This document shows positions 1 through 9,151 of a DNA stretch of 62,000 bases, piece after piece. Every line of letters begins with the position of its first letter. The first letter of the stretch is position 1. The notes under the pieces were generated by a model. It saw only the letters and a list, made by a program, of their open reading frames with translations, did no database searches and was not told where the DNA came from. This DNA is from Mesostigma viride (lineage: Eukaryota > Streptophyta > Mesostigmatophyceae > Mesostigmatales > Mesostigmataceae): assembly GCA_009746045.1 (NCBI GenBank), contig RPFO01000127.1:400050-462049 (forward strand), read 5' to 3'. Made by a program: the position numbers and the translations under genes.

Positions 1-240
1 AAAAAATGGATGTGTTAGCACCCGCACCGCGCGCTACCTTGCGCGCACCCACACAAAGGGCAAGCGCGCACATGCCCTGGCCTCCCGCTCCCCCTCTCCT
101 CCCTCCCCCTCCCCCTCCCCTCCCTCCTCCCCTCCCTCCCCTCCCCCTCCCCCTCCCTCCTCCCTCCCCTCCTCCCCCTCCCTCCCCCCTCCCCCTCCAC
201 CCATCCCCTCCCGCCTCCGTTGACGTACAGTAACAAGTAA
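1..240. repeat. Polypyrimidine low-complexity tract at left edge
   Basis: Bases about 78-215 are almost entirely C and T in irregular CCCTCC/CCCCTCCC units. The first 20 bases contain TGTGTTAGCA, the reverse complement of the motif repeated at the centre of the 27.3-kb palindrome. No gene is supported here; open frames on either strand are proline or glycine/glutamate repeats produced by the tract. Confidence 0.8.
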
Positions 241-253
241 CAACTGCTTGGAG

Positions 254-718
254 AATGGCTTTTTACGACGGGTCTGCCAAACCGATCGGGCGCGAACAAA
301 ACTGATTTTTACTCCGTCATGGAGTAGGAGCCACTCCAGTTCCGCCTGCAAATGGCGTTCTAGACGTATATTACTCGATTGCGAGCCCAAACCAACAAAA
401 CGGTCAGATGAAGGATCTCGACACAGACTCGAATAATAGTGGCTACGGAGCGTGGACGATCGAGACGCGCCAAAGGACCGTCGCGGCGAATAACAACGCG
501 AGCGGGAGCGGTTTAACATCTTCTTGTTGGAAAGACCCCGATACCCCCAGCACAACACTTCGCATCGGAATTCAAATCTCTGAAACAACCTTTATATTGT
601 GACGTCAATGCCATAACGAGGGCATCCTTCAAATCCCCTTCTTGGCACTCACAAACGGATCGAACCGAACCAATCCACAGACGGAAATTATCACAAGTAC
701 AGACTCGCACGTCTTGCT
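254..718 (+). pseudogene. Coding-like remnant upstream of the LamG-like gene
   Basis: An ATG at 254 opens a frame reading MAFYDGSAKPIGREQN before a TGA at 302-304. The same frame then reads protein-like sequence (for example NGVLDVYYSIASP) up to another TGA at 600-602. The following gene, open from 617, has no ATG before its conserved-looking start. I infer that this stretch is either the damaged N-terminal part of that gene or a separate broken virion gene. No homologue is recognised. The alternative is a non-coding leader that happens to be open. Confidence 0.35.
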
Positions 719-1903
719 GTGACCTCGACTACAAGCACGCCCACTCCAGCCAATTACTTCAAATTTTGGTACGGTGCCGAAATCCCCTTGACCATCGGGA
801 CAAACGGAGTGGCGTTTACTACCGGCGGTAGTAACGTGTTGTACAACGTTCCAATCATCGCCGCCAATGCGATGGTTCGTCTAGGAAGAACGAGGAAGTC
901 TGCTCATCTCCAGGCCACGCAAGTGGACTACATCCGATACGCGAATAGCGGCAATTCCGGCGTCAGCATATCTCCACCAGTGCACGAAAGCGGAGGATAC
1001 TTCAACACGAAGTTCGGATCCGTCGGTTATGACGAGTCGTTCTATTGGACATCCGGGATTGCAAGGACTGGCGTAAATCTCCTCTTCACGGGCACCATTT
1101 CCCCAGTCTCGACAGCGCCGCTGTCTTGGGCGATCGGCGGCGCCTCGGGGGACCAAGGAAGCGCGATGACCGCTCCTTTTACCTGTGATGTCACCGGTTC
1201 CGTTCAAACGACTGTCGATATGGTCGAACTCGTCTCGTTCGGCAAGATCGGTACAGCCTCACAGTACGTGAGCGTATGGGTATGGCGAGGTGGCCGCATA
1301 TTGATGTTCAACGGGTCCTCATACACGGAAACACCTAATCCGGTCGTGTCCTCGTCCGAGTTCGTTTTGGGAATCCACCTGCCGAGCTCGGGTCCGCCGC
1401 GGATGTTCCTCAACGGCGCGTTGGTCACCACGACCAACTGGAGAACAATCGCCGGCAATACGGAAACGGGCGCCAACGGTATTGTGAGTATGCCGTCGAC
1501 ACCTACCGATCGGCTGTTTTATCTGGGCCCTCGAAACGAGTCCTCGTCGACGACGGCGTTTAACGTGCGGTACAAAAACTGGCGTGTGATAGACACCAGT
1601 GTGGGGAGCATGACGGAGGCCCAGATCGGGGCCACCCAGCTGTACCGATACAAGGACGAGTACAACACCGAACCACTCGCAGTGACGTACGGTTTCGTCA
1701 TCGACGACGACGAGTCGCTGCAAATCGTGAAGACGCGAGGATCGAGTTCATCCGAAACCATCATCGGCTACCCCGCGCCCGCATACGTCAGCTATCCGAC
1801 GCCGACGATCAATTCCGACGGATCAAATGTGTCCAACAGAATGGGCAGCATCGACGACGAAACACAGGACATCATGACGGAGTTTGTGTACAAAAATGTG
1901 TAG
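719..1903 (+). CDS. Putative virion surface protein, LamG/concanavalin-like
   Basis: The frame gives 394 residues rich in Ser, Thr, Gly and aromatic residues, with no membrane segment. The second half resembles a concanavalin-like (LamG) beta-sandwich: hydrophobic strands, then RMFLNGALV, then FYLGPRN, then NVRYKNWRVID followed by a helix-like TEAQIGATQLYRY. That closing pattern is common in viral and phage adhesins. The frame is open from 617, but position 719 is GTG and the first in-frame ATG lies near 871, so the true start is unknown and may sit in the disrupted stretch upstream. The next gene begins 50 bases downstream on the same strand. A role in host-surface binding is inferred from the fold type only. 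Confidence 0.6.
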   Translation: MTSTTSTPTPANYFKFWYGAEIPLTIGTNGVAFTTGGSNVLYNVPIIAANAMVRLGRTRKSAHLQATQVDYIRYANSGNSGVSISPPVHESGGYFNTKFGSVGYDESFYWTSGIARTGVNLLFTGTISPVSTAPLSWAIGGASGDQGSAMTAPFTCDVTGSVQTTVDMVELVSFGKIGTASQYVSVWVWRGGRILMFNGSSYTETPNPVVSSSEFVLGIHLPSSGPPRMFLNGALVTTTNWRTIAGNTETGANGIVSMPSTPTDRLFYLGPRNESSSTTAFNVRYKNWRVIDTSVGSMTEAQIGATQLYRYKDEYNTEPLAVTYGFVIDDDESLQIVKTRGSSSSETIIGYPAPAYVSYPTPTINSDGSNVSNRMGSIDDETQDIMTEFVYKNV

Positions 1904-1953
1904 TGCGTTTCCGTGTTGACAAATTATTGTGTTGGTATGTCGTGAGAAGGCGA

Positions 1954-2370
1954 ATGCCCCCAAACTTTGCCGATCCCAAAGGCTTTCTTTATTTCAAGAA
2001 CGTGCACACGGAATCGCTCGTCGCGACGAGCGACGACCGCACGCAGAGTTCGGCGATCCGGCTATTGACGGACGAGGACGGGAAAACACTCTTGTTGAGA
2101 GACGGGCCAGGACTCGACCCGGCCACGAGCCCGGCGATCATATTCGACAACAACGGGGTCAGCATCCGGTCAGGAGGGAACGTGATCAACGTAAGCACGA
2201 CGGGGATCACGGGAGTCGGCGGTGGAGGGAACGCGGACAGCGCCTCGGTGGCGGTGATCACCGGGCCAAAAAATACGATATATCGGTTCCAAGTAAATGA
2301 CCGCGAAGAACTAGAAGTCGTTAAATTTAAAGACGATCAGCAAGTTAAGACGGTCATGCAACTTTTCTGA
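1954..2370 (+). CDS. Small beta-rich structural protein, unknown
   Basis: This 138-residue protein starts at the ATG at 1954 (MPPNFADPKGFLYF). The open frame extends upstream without another ATG. Alternating polar and hydrophobic residues and glycine-rich turns (GVSIRSGGNVINVSTTGITG) resemble repeats in phage and viral fibre proteins. It sits between the LamG-like gene and two small genes on the same strand, so a virion or attachment role is possible. I do not recognise a family. Confidence 0.55.
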   Translation: MPPNFADPKGFLYFKNVHTESLVATSDDRTQSSAIRLLTDEDGKTLLLRDGPGLDPATSPAIIFDNNGVSIRSGGNVINVSTTGITGVGGGGNADSASVAVITGPKNTIYRFQVNDREELEVVKFKDDQQVKTVMQLF

Positions 2371-2392
2371 ATGGATAATAATAAACACCGCG

Positions 2393-2623
2393 ATGTCCTC
2401 GACCAAACGAGAAGTCATCATGGACGAATTGAACGTGTCCAAGGGAATCAAGCTAGGCCAAGACAATTGCACTCTCTCGCGCGTGAACCCGTTCGATATA
2501 GGGAACATCCGCGTCGCGTCCAATAAGTTCGTCGACGGAATCTCCAACTGTCTCGTGTTCAGTTTCCGCCAGGACGACGGGACCTACGACTTGCTCGGGC
2601 ACATCTCCTCGAGCCAGGCGTGA
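2393..2623 (+). CDS. Small hypothetical protein (76 aa)
   Basis: The ATG at 2393 follows an AT-rich leader (GGATAATAATAAACA) typical of start regions in this block. The product is 76 residues, soluble, with no signal or membrane segment and no recognised domain. It lies 22 bases after the previous gene and 24 bases before the next, on the same strand. Codon use is GC-rich like its neighbours, which supports real coding despite the size. Confidence 0.55.
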   Translation: MSSTKREVIMDELNVSKGIKLGQDNCTLSRVNPFDIGNIRVASNKFVDGISNCLVFSFRQDDGTYDLLGHISSSQA

Positions 2624-2647
2624 GAATTATGACTTGTTTACATAGAG

Positions 2648-3271
2648 ATGGCGTCCGTCGCGGTGGCCATCGTGTCGATCCTCGTGTCCATCGCCCTGAT
2701 GTTCGCATTGATCTACACGAACATTCGGAACGATCCCAAGTTCGCTGCGAAGATGCCCAAGTTCGTGGTCGATCTCGTGACCGAGTGGTCGGATCCGCGC
2801 ACGGACGATCAGAAGAAAAAGGACGCGGAGACCAAGGAGGCGCAAGAGGCCTACTCGAAGGACGTCGACGCCGCGATCAAGAAGGCAGCGGGGGACAAGG
2901 TGGATCTCGTGAAGGTGTGGACGCGGGCCGTCGAGCACGCGCTGTCCGTTCGACTGACGGCCCTCCGATCGGCTCGCGACAAACTGCCCCACGGCGAGGA
3001 GCGCAAGGCGGCCAACGAGGACGTCAACCAGTTCAAGGAGTTGTCCCAGTTCTTGGAATACGTGTTCGAACGAGAGATGAAGGAAGACGCCTTCGCGGTA
3101 CTGTCGGCCATGATCCCGATCGTGAAGGCGATCGGGGCTTCCGAATCCACCGTCGACTACATCGTCCGCAGTCCGCTCGAATGGGTCAAGAACGAGCGGC
3201 GGTACGCCGACAACGTCGCCAACTACGTCATCCACGAGTTCGCAAAGGAAACCGAGTTCGCAGTACGCTAG
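2648..3271 (+). CDS. Membrane-anchored virion-type protein, unknown
   Basis: The product has 207 residues. Residues about 4-24 form one strong hydrophobic helix (VAVAIVSILVSIALMFALIY), best read as an uncleaved signal anchor. The rest is charged and helical, with many Lys, Glu and Ala residues. The start at 2648 follows an AT-rich leader (TTATGACTTGTTTACATAG). Short proteins with one N-terminal anchor and a helical ectodomain are common inner-membrane components of large DNA virus particles. Three others occur here (4198, 9152-10198 minus and 11565). The function itself is not recognised. Confidence 0.6.
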   Translation: MASVAVAIVSILVSIALMFALIYTNIRNDPKFAAKMPKFVVDLVTEWSDPRTDDQKKKDAETKEAQEAYSKDVDAAIKKAAGDKVDLVKVWTRAVEHALSVRLTALRSARDKLPHGEERKAANEDVNQFKELSQFLEYVFEREMKEDAFAVLSAMIPIVKAIGASESTVDYIVRSPLEWVKNERRYADNVANYVIHEFAKETEFAVR

Positions 3272-3333
3272 TCGAGGCGCGCCCCCGTTCGTCCTATAAT
3301 TTCGTGAGCCTACGCCCGAGAGAGAGGGGGGAG

Positions 3334-4143
3334 ATGGCGAGACGCGCGATCCGCGAGTCGAAATATCTCATGATGCGCGCCCTCGCGACGAACGCCGCCA
3401 GTCCGCGACGGCCCGTGCGACGCGGATCCGAATGGGCGACGGATTTTGTCATCGCCCGAAGGGACGCGGAGACGAGCCAGGTGCGAAAGGAGACGTTGCA
3501 AGGGCTCGCGGACGTCGGGTACAAACTCGTGAAAAACGCGATTTCGTTGGACCTGGTCCGCTCCCTTCTGGACTCCGCCGACCGGTTCGCCGACAAGAAG
3601 GTCGGGATCTTTCAGCGGAAGTCGCGCGACGGCGCGTCCTCGGCCGGAGACCACAAGCGACACCAATACGAGATATCGCACGAGGTGTCCACTGGAGAGT
3701 TTGACATCTGGAGGACGTGCCATTCCCTCGTGACGACCTTTTTCTCGTCCAAGTACCTCGTGGTGAACCCGTGCTTTCTGTACTCGGACGCCGGGTGCGC
3801 GCAACAGAGCGCCCACCGCGATTTCTTGTCGGACATCCACCGGTGGAGGTGCGATTTCCCCATCTCCGCACTCGTGGCGCTCGAGGACGACACGCGATTC
3901 GTGGCGTACGAGTCGATTTGTCGCGGAAACGGGATCAACGAGACGGCGGACGATCTGGAAGGAGACGTGACGCCGCGCGAGATCGTTTTGTCGCCGGGGA
4001 ACATGCTGATGTGGCACGGGAACCTGGTGCACGCCGGCGGCGCGTACCCGCTCCTCCCGAACCGGCGCCTGTTCTTCTCCGCCGTCGCGGTGGACGACGG
4101 GCTCTCCATCCCCATGGATTATACTTTTCACGTGACGGTGTAA
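3334..4143 (+). CDS. 2OG-Fe(II) dioxygenase (PhyH/prolyl-hydroxylase-like)
   Basis: This 269-residue protein carries the iron-binding triad of 2-oxoglutarate dioxygenases. H161-x-D163 lies in QQSAHRDFLSD. The distal histidine is probably H233 in GNLVHAGG (H228 just before it is the alternative), and the following NRRLFF supplies the arginine expected to bind 2-oxoglutarate. Spacing and length suit the phytanoyl-CoA/prolyl hydroxylase superfamily. Such enzymes hydroxylate proteins, lipids or small molecules, and the substrate cannot be read here. The start at 3334 is the first ATG giving non-repetitive sequence. A longer upstream frame overlaps the preceding gene out of frame and is a shadow. 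Large DNA viruses of algae often carry such enzymes. Confidence 0.75.
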   Translation: MARRAIRESKYLMMRALATNAASPRRPVRRGSEWATDFVIARRDAETSQVRKETLQGLADVGYKLVKNAISLDLVRSLLDSADRFADKKVGIFQRKSRDGASSAGDHKRHQYEISHEVSTGEFDIWRTCHSLVTTFFSSKYLVVNPCFLYSDAGCAQQSAHRDFLSDIHRWRCDFPISALVALEDDTRFVAYESICRGNGINETADDLEGDVTPREIVLSPGNMLMWHGNLVHAGGAYPLLPNRRLFFSAVAVDDGLSIPMDYTFHVTV

Positions 4144-4197
4144 AAATCGAGCCAAAGTGCGGCGCTGAAAATGGAAAACCGGAGACTTACTATAGAC

Positions 4198-7100
4198 ATG
4201 GACAGCGCATTGACCCTCGCGGGCGTCACGACGATGCTGGTATCCGCGGCCCTCCTGCTACTCTTGATGTCCCCCCTCGCCCTGAAACGGCCACTGAGGA
4301 CGACGCCGGCCCGTCCGAAGCGGCCGCCGCACCCCCGACCCCCGACGCCCCGGAGACGGCCGAGAGGTGCGGGAGCGACACCGCGTCCATGCTCACTCTC
4401 CTCGAGGACTCCCTGTGCGCGCAGAAGGGACAAGGGGGGCGCGTGGCGGAGATCGGGTGGTCGAAGACGCTCGCGTACGGCGTCGCGGTCGGCGTGGCGG
4501 ACTATTACAACCCCTTGGGCATCCTGAGCGTGGCGACGGGCAGTCTCTTCAAGCCCAACGCCGTTTCCAATTGGTTCGACCGAGTGGCGTCGGACGTGAA
4601 CGCCACGTTCGGCGACGTGGCGATCGGGAAAAGAGGCCCGCTGCTCTCCCCGTTCCATTTGACGAAGATCGCGTTGAATTGCGAAAAACGGGGCAAGGCG
4701 TGCGAGAGGCTCGAGAAGTTGGACAAGTGTCTAATCACCAAGAAAATGTCCTCATATGAGGACATTTTTAAGCATGGATACCATTTGTAATAACTCACAC
4801 ATTTCAACATATCCATGGGTACGGCATGGAACCATGTTCATTTATGATATGTTCAAGAGTAGCAATGCTTAACATCCATGAAATATGCTCATTGTATAAT
4901 TGTTTACGATTTATGAATGCAGGGGGGTCGCTACGCGAGTGACCAACAAGCACTCAAGCCAACAATATGCCCAGAAAGAAGGCAGGGCCAGGTCATGGCT
5001 GGTCCTGAAAATGCACCCAAGGTGCCCACAACATGTCTACATTACACCCTCGCTATCCTAGACCCTGCAGCCTGCCGGGGGGGGCACAAAATGTAACTGG
5101 CAGCCAGGGACCATGGTGCAGGCCAAATAGCAGGTGTAAAGCTAGCTCAAAGCTAGCTCAGTCCAAAGAATGAAATAAGAAGCAAATACTTGCCAAGGTT
5201 AGGTCTGTGATCGTTATTGGAGGCTTGGCTGCCACCACGGTGCTCGACAATGATGCTTAAGCCTTCAATCATATATGAAGCAGATACTGCAAAGAGGCAC
5301 AAATAGCAATACAAGCACAATGTAAGCATGAAAAGCTCAAGTTTCCAAGCCAGTCTAGCTCACTTGGACATGAGGTTAAGCGTTAGAAACATATGGGCAA
5401 CATCCCAGCAAGCCTTGAAAAAGTTTTCAGCAACAAGGCAGTATATGTGTTAAATCAAACTACCACATTGCAACTAAGCACAGTGACTTCTACTTGCTGC
5501 TGTTTTGACGACGCAAGGCCGTTTACCTTTTCAGTGACACCACGGGAAAAGAAAGCATTACCCAGCAAACTTCCTTTAAGTTCCCCGGACATAGGCGTAA
5601 TCACAACCACGACGTTGGGCATTGAAAAGAACCGGAATCATTAAGTCTGCGGGGGTTATAAGCTACGATACTCTTGACACGCTTATTTAGAACGATGCGG
5701 TTGCGGATGACATCCGGAACCTTGTTCTTGACGTGCGCCCAGGCCGCCAGCTGCGCGGGACAGCTCAAGAAATATATATTAAAGGACGGTGACGCCCGGG
5801 AAGCACCCAGCCTTGCGGCAAAAGTAAAATATGGCTCGCGCTCGCCGTGGTTTTCGCCAGGCGTGACTGCGATATCACGACGAAAAAATGGAGACTCTTT
5901 GACCCATCTAACTGCCCAGGTCCCTCTGTTGCCCGGGTCGCCCATTAACCCAGAAGCGTACCATAACCCATACTCGCGATATCCGCAGCTACTGGGCGGA
6001 AAAAGAAATTGTAAAACCGAACTGCATACTGACCTATCATGCCATCTACGTAGCTTCCAGATTTTCTTCAACGATGCCAAAATCCGTTCATGAACAATAT
6101 TTTCGACATATACAAAGCACCTGCACGTCAAAAGCAGCATCTTCGAAATGAATAGATGATGATCTAAAGTTCTGTCTTCATTCGGGGCAAAATAATGGCC
6201 TATAACGTTCAGGCAAGCCTCAGAGCTGGAACGACCCCATAGCCGTCACTCGACAAAATGCTCGATTACATTGCAACGTTCTTGCTGTAGTAGGTACTTT
6301 TCCTCGCCTCATATTTTCCAGGTACGGTCGGCCCCTGTCGACCCCGGGGGCTTGGCGCGCTCAGTACCTATCCCAGTTTCGCGCCAAAACCCACCAGGGA
6401 TCCTCAGGACCAACTTTGGCGCCAAAACCGCCCCCCTGACCCCCCCCGTCTCAAACGAGGACTATGTCCTCAAATGAGGACATTTGGTTTTTGGACACAA
6501 GGCGTGGCAGTACATCCCCGTCAACTTCGCGATGATGAAGACCGTGGGTCTCGTCCACAAACTGAACGACCGCGCTGGGAAGTTGAAGATCAAGGGCAAG
6601 AGCATCGCGCAGATGCAGCTGACGGCGGTGGCGGGCGTCGGCGCGTTCGCGACGGCGTACGTCACGGAACTGATCCAGATCGTCACGTTCAAGAAGGTGT
6701 CTCTGGTCCCTGTGGTGTCCATGTATCTGGCGGGCTTGCGCGCGGCGTTCGACGTCATCGACGACCTGTTCCCGTGGCTGAAGTTCGCGACGAAGGCGCT
6801 CGCGTGGCTCGAGAAGGGGTTCAACAAGGCCACGTGCAAAGTGGTGGCCCTGTTCGGCGCCAAACCGGACATGTGTAAGATCAACCGCCCGCCGTTCTTG
6901 CAAGCGTATCACGACACGTTGGCGAAGGAGGCGGGACGACGGAAGAAGATCGCGGACGCGCCCGACGCCACCGTACAGCAGAAAGACGAGTATCACGAGT
7001 TCGAGCGGCTGCGATGGGTGGTGTATGATCGCATCAAAAAGTACTTCCAGACGAACGAAGACGCCGTCACGGTCTCGTTCATGTTCGACGTCGTCGCCAA

Positions 7101-7308
7101 ACTGTCCCCTAACGAGAGCGAGGAGTTCTACCAGAAGATCGCGCACGACCCGCAGAACTGGGTCAAGGCGAACCCGAAGAACGAGGAGGCGTTCATGAAG
7201 TGGGCGATGGACGACGCGAGCATCAAGAGCTGGATCGAGAGACTGAAGACGGACGCCGAGAAGGCCGCGGAAGTGCCCATCGAGCAGAACACGACCTATC
7301 AGTTCTAA
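4198..7308 (+). pseudogene. Viral membrane protein gene split by a transposon
   Basis: The N-terminal part begins MDSALTLAGVTTML (ATG 4198; 4171 is an alternative) with a hydrophobic anchor. At the six-C run 4271-4276 the frame is lost by what looks like one missing base, and it continues in the next frame as an acidic Pro/Ala linker and a folded region (KTLAYGVAVGVADYYNPLG). At 4727 the gene is interrupted by the 1,770-bp element. Removing the element and one CAAG duplication returns the same frame at 6502 (AWQYIPVNFAMM), which runs to 7308. The unbroken gene would encode about 445 residues with a second hydrophobic stretch after the insertion. No family is recognised. Its 3' end overlaps the convergent gene by four bases. 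Confidence 0.7.
4728..6497 (+). mobile_element. 1.77-kb TIR element, left copy, TSD CAAG
   Basis: The element starts TGTCTAATCACCAAG and ends GGTTTTTGGACA. The ends are imperfect inverted repeats: TGTC, then ACCAA, then a palindrome of the form TGTCCTCANNTGAGGACA. Direct CAAG copies flank it at 4724-4727 and 6498-6501. A copy in opposite orientation lies at 27833-29590. A minus-strand open frame of 179 codons (5601-6140) is partly conserved in the other copy but shows no transposase motif that I know, so this may be a non-autonomous derivative. TG...CA ends with a 4-bp duplication fit integrase-type DNA transposons such as Ginger. A solo LTR is less likely given the long inverted ends. Confidence 0.85.
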
Positions 7309-7937
7309 TCGGTCTCGCTCCTAGCGGCGGGGGCGGGGGTGAGAGAGTAGGGGTGCCGGATCTCGATACTGTCGTCGAAGGTCAATTCGATCCCGGTCGA
7401 TAGACACACGTCGTGCGCGATGAGCACCTTCTCCAGGCAGCAGCCGGGGGTGGCGGAGGTCTGGAAAAGATGGAGCCGCTTGCGGTACTCGGGGAAGTAT
7501 TTTCCGTACGACACGAGCTGGCCGACGCCCTCCATCCATCTCTGGAATCCCTTGACTTCCACGATCAACTTCTGCGAGGGACAGAATATGTCGATGAGCC
7601 CGGCGGGACATTTGAATTCGCGGATCCCACCGAGACGTTCCGCCAGGCTCTCCTGGATCATCGTTTCCGACAAGAACGGACGCCGGTCCTCGTTCTTGGC
7701 GTCGCCACCGTCCCGGAGTTCGGCGGAACTGCGCAAGGCCTCTAGACACTTTCGAGTCACGAATATGACGCTCGTGGGACGACCTTTGCTGCCCCGCCTG
7801 ACGGCGGTGCGGAAGTCGACCCCCTCTTGAAACTTTTCCGCTAACGCGTCCTTAAGACGGGTCTTTCCCACCCGTCCGATGTGCAGTTCTTTCATCATCT
7901 TATCCGTGACAGAAATAAACTCGTCCTCCTGTTCCAT
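7305..7937 (-). CDS. MSV199-like domain + PD-(D/E)XK nuclease-like protein
   Basis: This 210-residue protein has two parts. Residues about 8-70 (VTDKMMKELHIG through GRPTSVIFVTRKCLEAL) resemble the MSV199/KilA-N-type DNA-binding modules of large DNA viruses. Residues about 90-155 look like a PD-(D/E)XK nuclease core: D116 in AGLIDIF, E127-V-K129 in LIVEVKGF, and Q140 in GVGQLVSY. A DNA-binding module joined to a restriction-type nuclease is a known arrangement in these viruses, and its target is unknown. The start at 7937 follows an AT-rich leader (TTTATTAAGATGCAATATA). A shorter relative of the nuclease half lies at 18119-18538. Confidence 0.6.
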   Translation of the reverse strand: MEQEDEFISVTDKMMKELHIGRVGKTRLKDALAEKFQEGVDFRTAVRRGSKGRPTSVIFVTRKCLEALRSSAELRDGGDAKNEDRRPFLSETMIQESLAERLGGIREFKCPAGLIDIFCPSQKLIVEVKGFQRWMEGVGQLVSYGKYFPEYRKRLHLFQTSATPGCCLEKVLIAHDVCLSTGIELTFDDSIEIRHPYSLTPAPAARSETD

Positions 7938-8005
7938 TATATTGCATCTTAATAAACATCATTTATTTGTACTTTGCGTAACCGAACATGGATGAAATGA
8001 ATTTA

Positions 8006-9139
8006 TTAAAAGGTAAGACCCTTCCACCACACGGGGAACCGTTTGACAAACTCCTTCCTTTCCTCCTCCGTCGGGTACCGTACGCGGGCCGAGTCCAACG
8101 CGGAGCGGGATCTGGCCATCGCCACCCATTCCGGACCCCCCCACGCCACGATCTCCGTCGCGTCACCGCCGTCGACCTCGATCGCGATGTCCCCCATGAC
8201 GTGAAACCTCCCAGAGGGCACTTGGACGCACCCGGACGCGCCCACGATCGTGACGCTCGCGAACTCGCGGTCGCGCGCCGTGACGAGTCCGTTGTACACG
8301 TCACCCCCCTCGCCGTACACCGTGATCACGAGATGAGATCCCGATCCCCGCCGCGTCCTGGAGAGGACGTCGTGCGCGGCGTCGGCTTCGACGCAGAGAC
8401 ACGACCCCTCCGCGACGGACATGTCGATGGCGTTCATGGGATCGATGTGACGCAGCAAGTCCGCGACGTCCACGCCCTTGCCCCAGTACACCGCCTTGGG
8501 CCCGCGCAAGAAGAGACGGTTCGAGTTGGCCATCATGAGGCCCTCGAAGGGTCGCTCGAACCAGTCCTGGTCGATTCTGCATCGGTTGATGGTATGACGG
8601 ACAGCCAACCGGTCGGGAAACACGGCCAGCATGGCGCACGGATACGACACGAGCCATCGGCGCGCGTGGAGCAGGGCCAGGGCGACGGCGTATTCGAAAT
8701 AGTAGACACCCAAGCTCGGTATTTTGACAGACGCGGCGTCGAGGATGACGATGTCGATCCCCGGATGATGCTTCAGGAAGGCCGCGACGTGACGCCAATG
8801 CAGCTTGACGGTGCGGAGATCGAGGGGGTAATCGTGTTGGACGCTTCCTAAGTCGAGCCGCGCACCCCATCGCGTCAACTCCGCGTTCGCGTCGTCCTTC
8901 ACGGCAATCCGCACGGCGGACAGCTCCCGATCGACATCCCATCCCGGGAGAAGGGCATCGCGGATACTCTTCGGACACGCGTACATCGTCTTTCGAAGGA
9001 GAGGCCACATCTCGGCCATGCACGCTTGGGAGGAGATACTCCACATCGCGGCGTCGCCCGCGCCTTCGTCGACGACGATCTGCATGATGTGACGACGGAG
9101 TTCGAGGGGGAGCTTGTCGAAATCCCCCAGTTCCGTCAT
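8006..9139 (-). CDS. F-box-like protein
   Basis: The 377-residue product begins MTELGDFDKLPLELRRHIMQIVV. The LPLELRRHI core and spacing match an N-terminal F-box, which in cellular proteins binds Skp1 and brings a substrate to an SCF ubiquitin ligase. The rest is a long domain of short strands and helices without a repeat that I recognise (no clear ankyrin, LRR or kelch units). Viral F-box proteins commonly redirect host ubiquitination, so that role is inferred. It lies 12 bases downstream of the 9152-10198 gene on the same strand. An F-box-like gene also occurs at 32661-33269. Confidence 0.55.
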   Translation of the reverse strand: MTELGDFDKLPLELRRHIMQIVVDEGAGDAAMWSISSQACMAEMWPLLRKTMYACPKSIRDALLPGWDVDRELSAVRIAVKDDANAELTRWGARLDLGSVQHDYPLDLRTVKLHWRHVAAFLKHHPGIDIVILDAASVKIPSLGVYYFEYAVALALLHARRWLVSYPCAMLAVFPDRLAVRHTINRCRIDQDWFERPFEGLMMANSNRLFLRGPKAVYWGKGVDVADLLRHIDPMNAIDMSVAEGSCLCVEADAAHDVLSRTRRGSGSHLVITVYGEGGDVYNGLVTARDREFASVTIVGASGCVQVPSGRFHVMGDIAIEVDGGDATEIVAWGGPEWVAMARSRSALDSARVRYPTEEERKEFVKRFPVWWKGLTF

Positions 9140-9151
9140 GGTGGTGGCCGC

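Noticed and set aside
15-588. Long minus-strand frames at the left edge
   Set aside because: They translate the polypyrimidine tract into Gly/Glu/Arg repeats and have no domain character.
2620-3333. Upstream extension of the 2OG oxygenase frame
   Set aside because: It overlaps the membrane-protein gene out of frame and is Arg/Gly-rich shadow sequence.
3310-4155. 281-residue minus-strand frame opposite the 2OG oxygenase
   Set aside because: It is an antisense shadow of a GC-rich gene; the plus strand carries the iron triad and a sensible start.
4728-6497. Reading the 1.77-kb element as a solo LTR
   Set aside because: TG...CA ends and a 4-bp duplication would fit, but both ends share longer inverted sequence including palindromes, which LTRs do not need. 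Kept only as an alternative.
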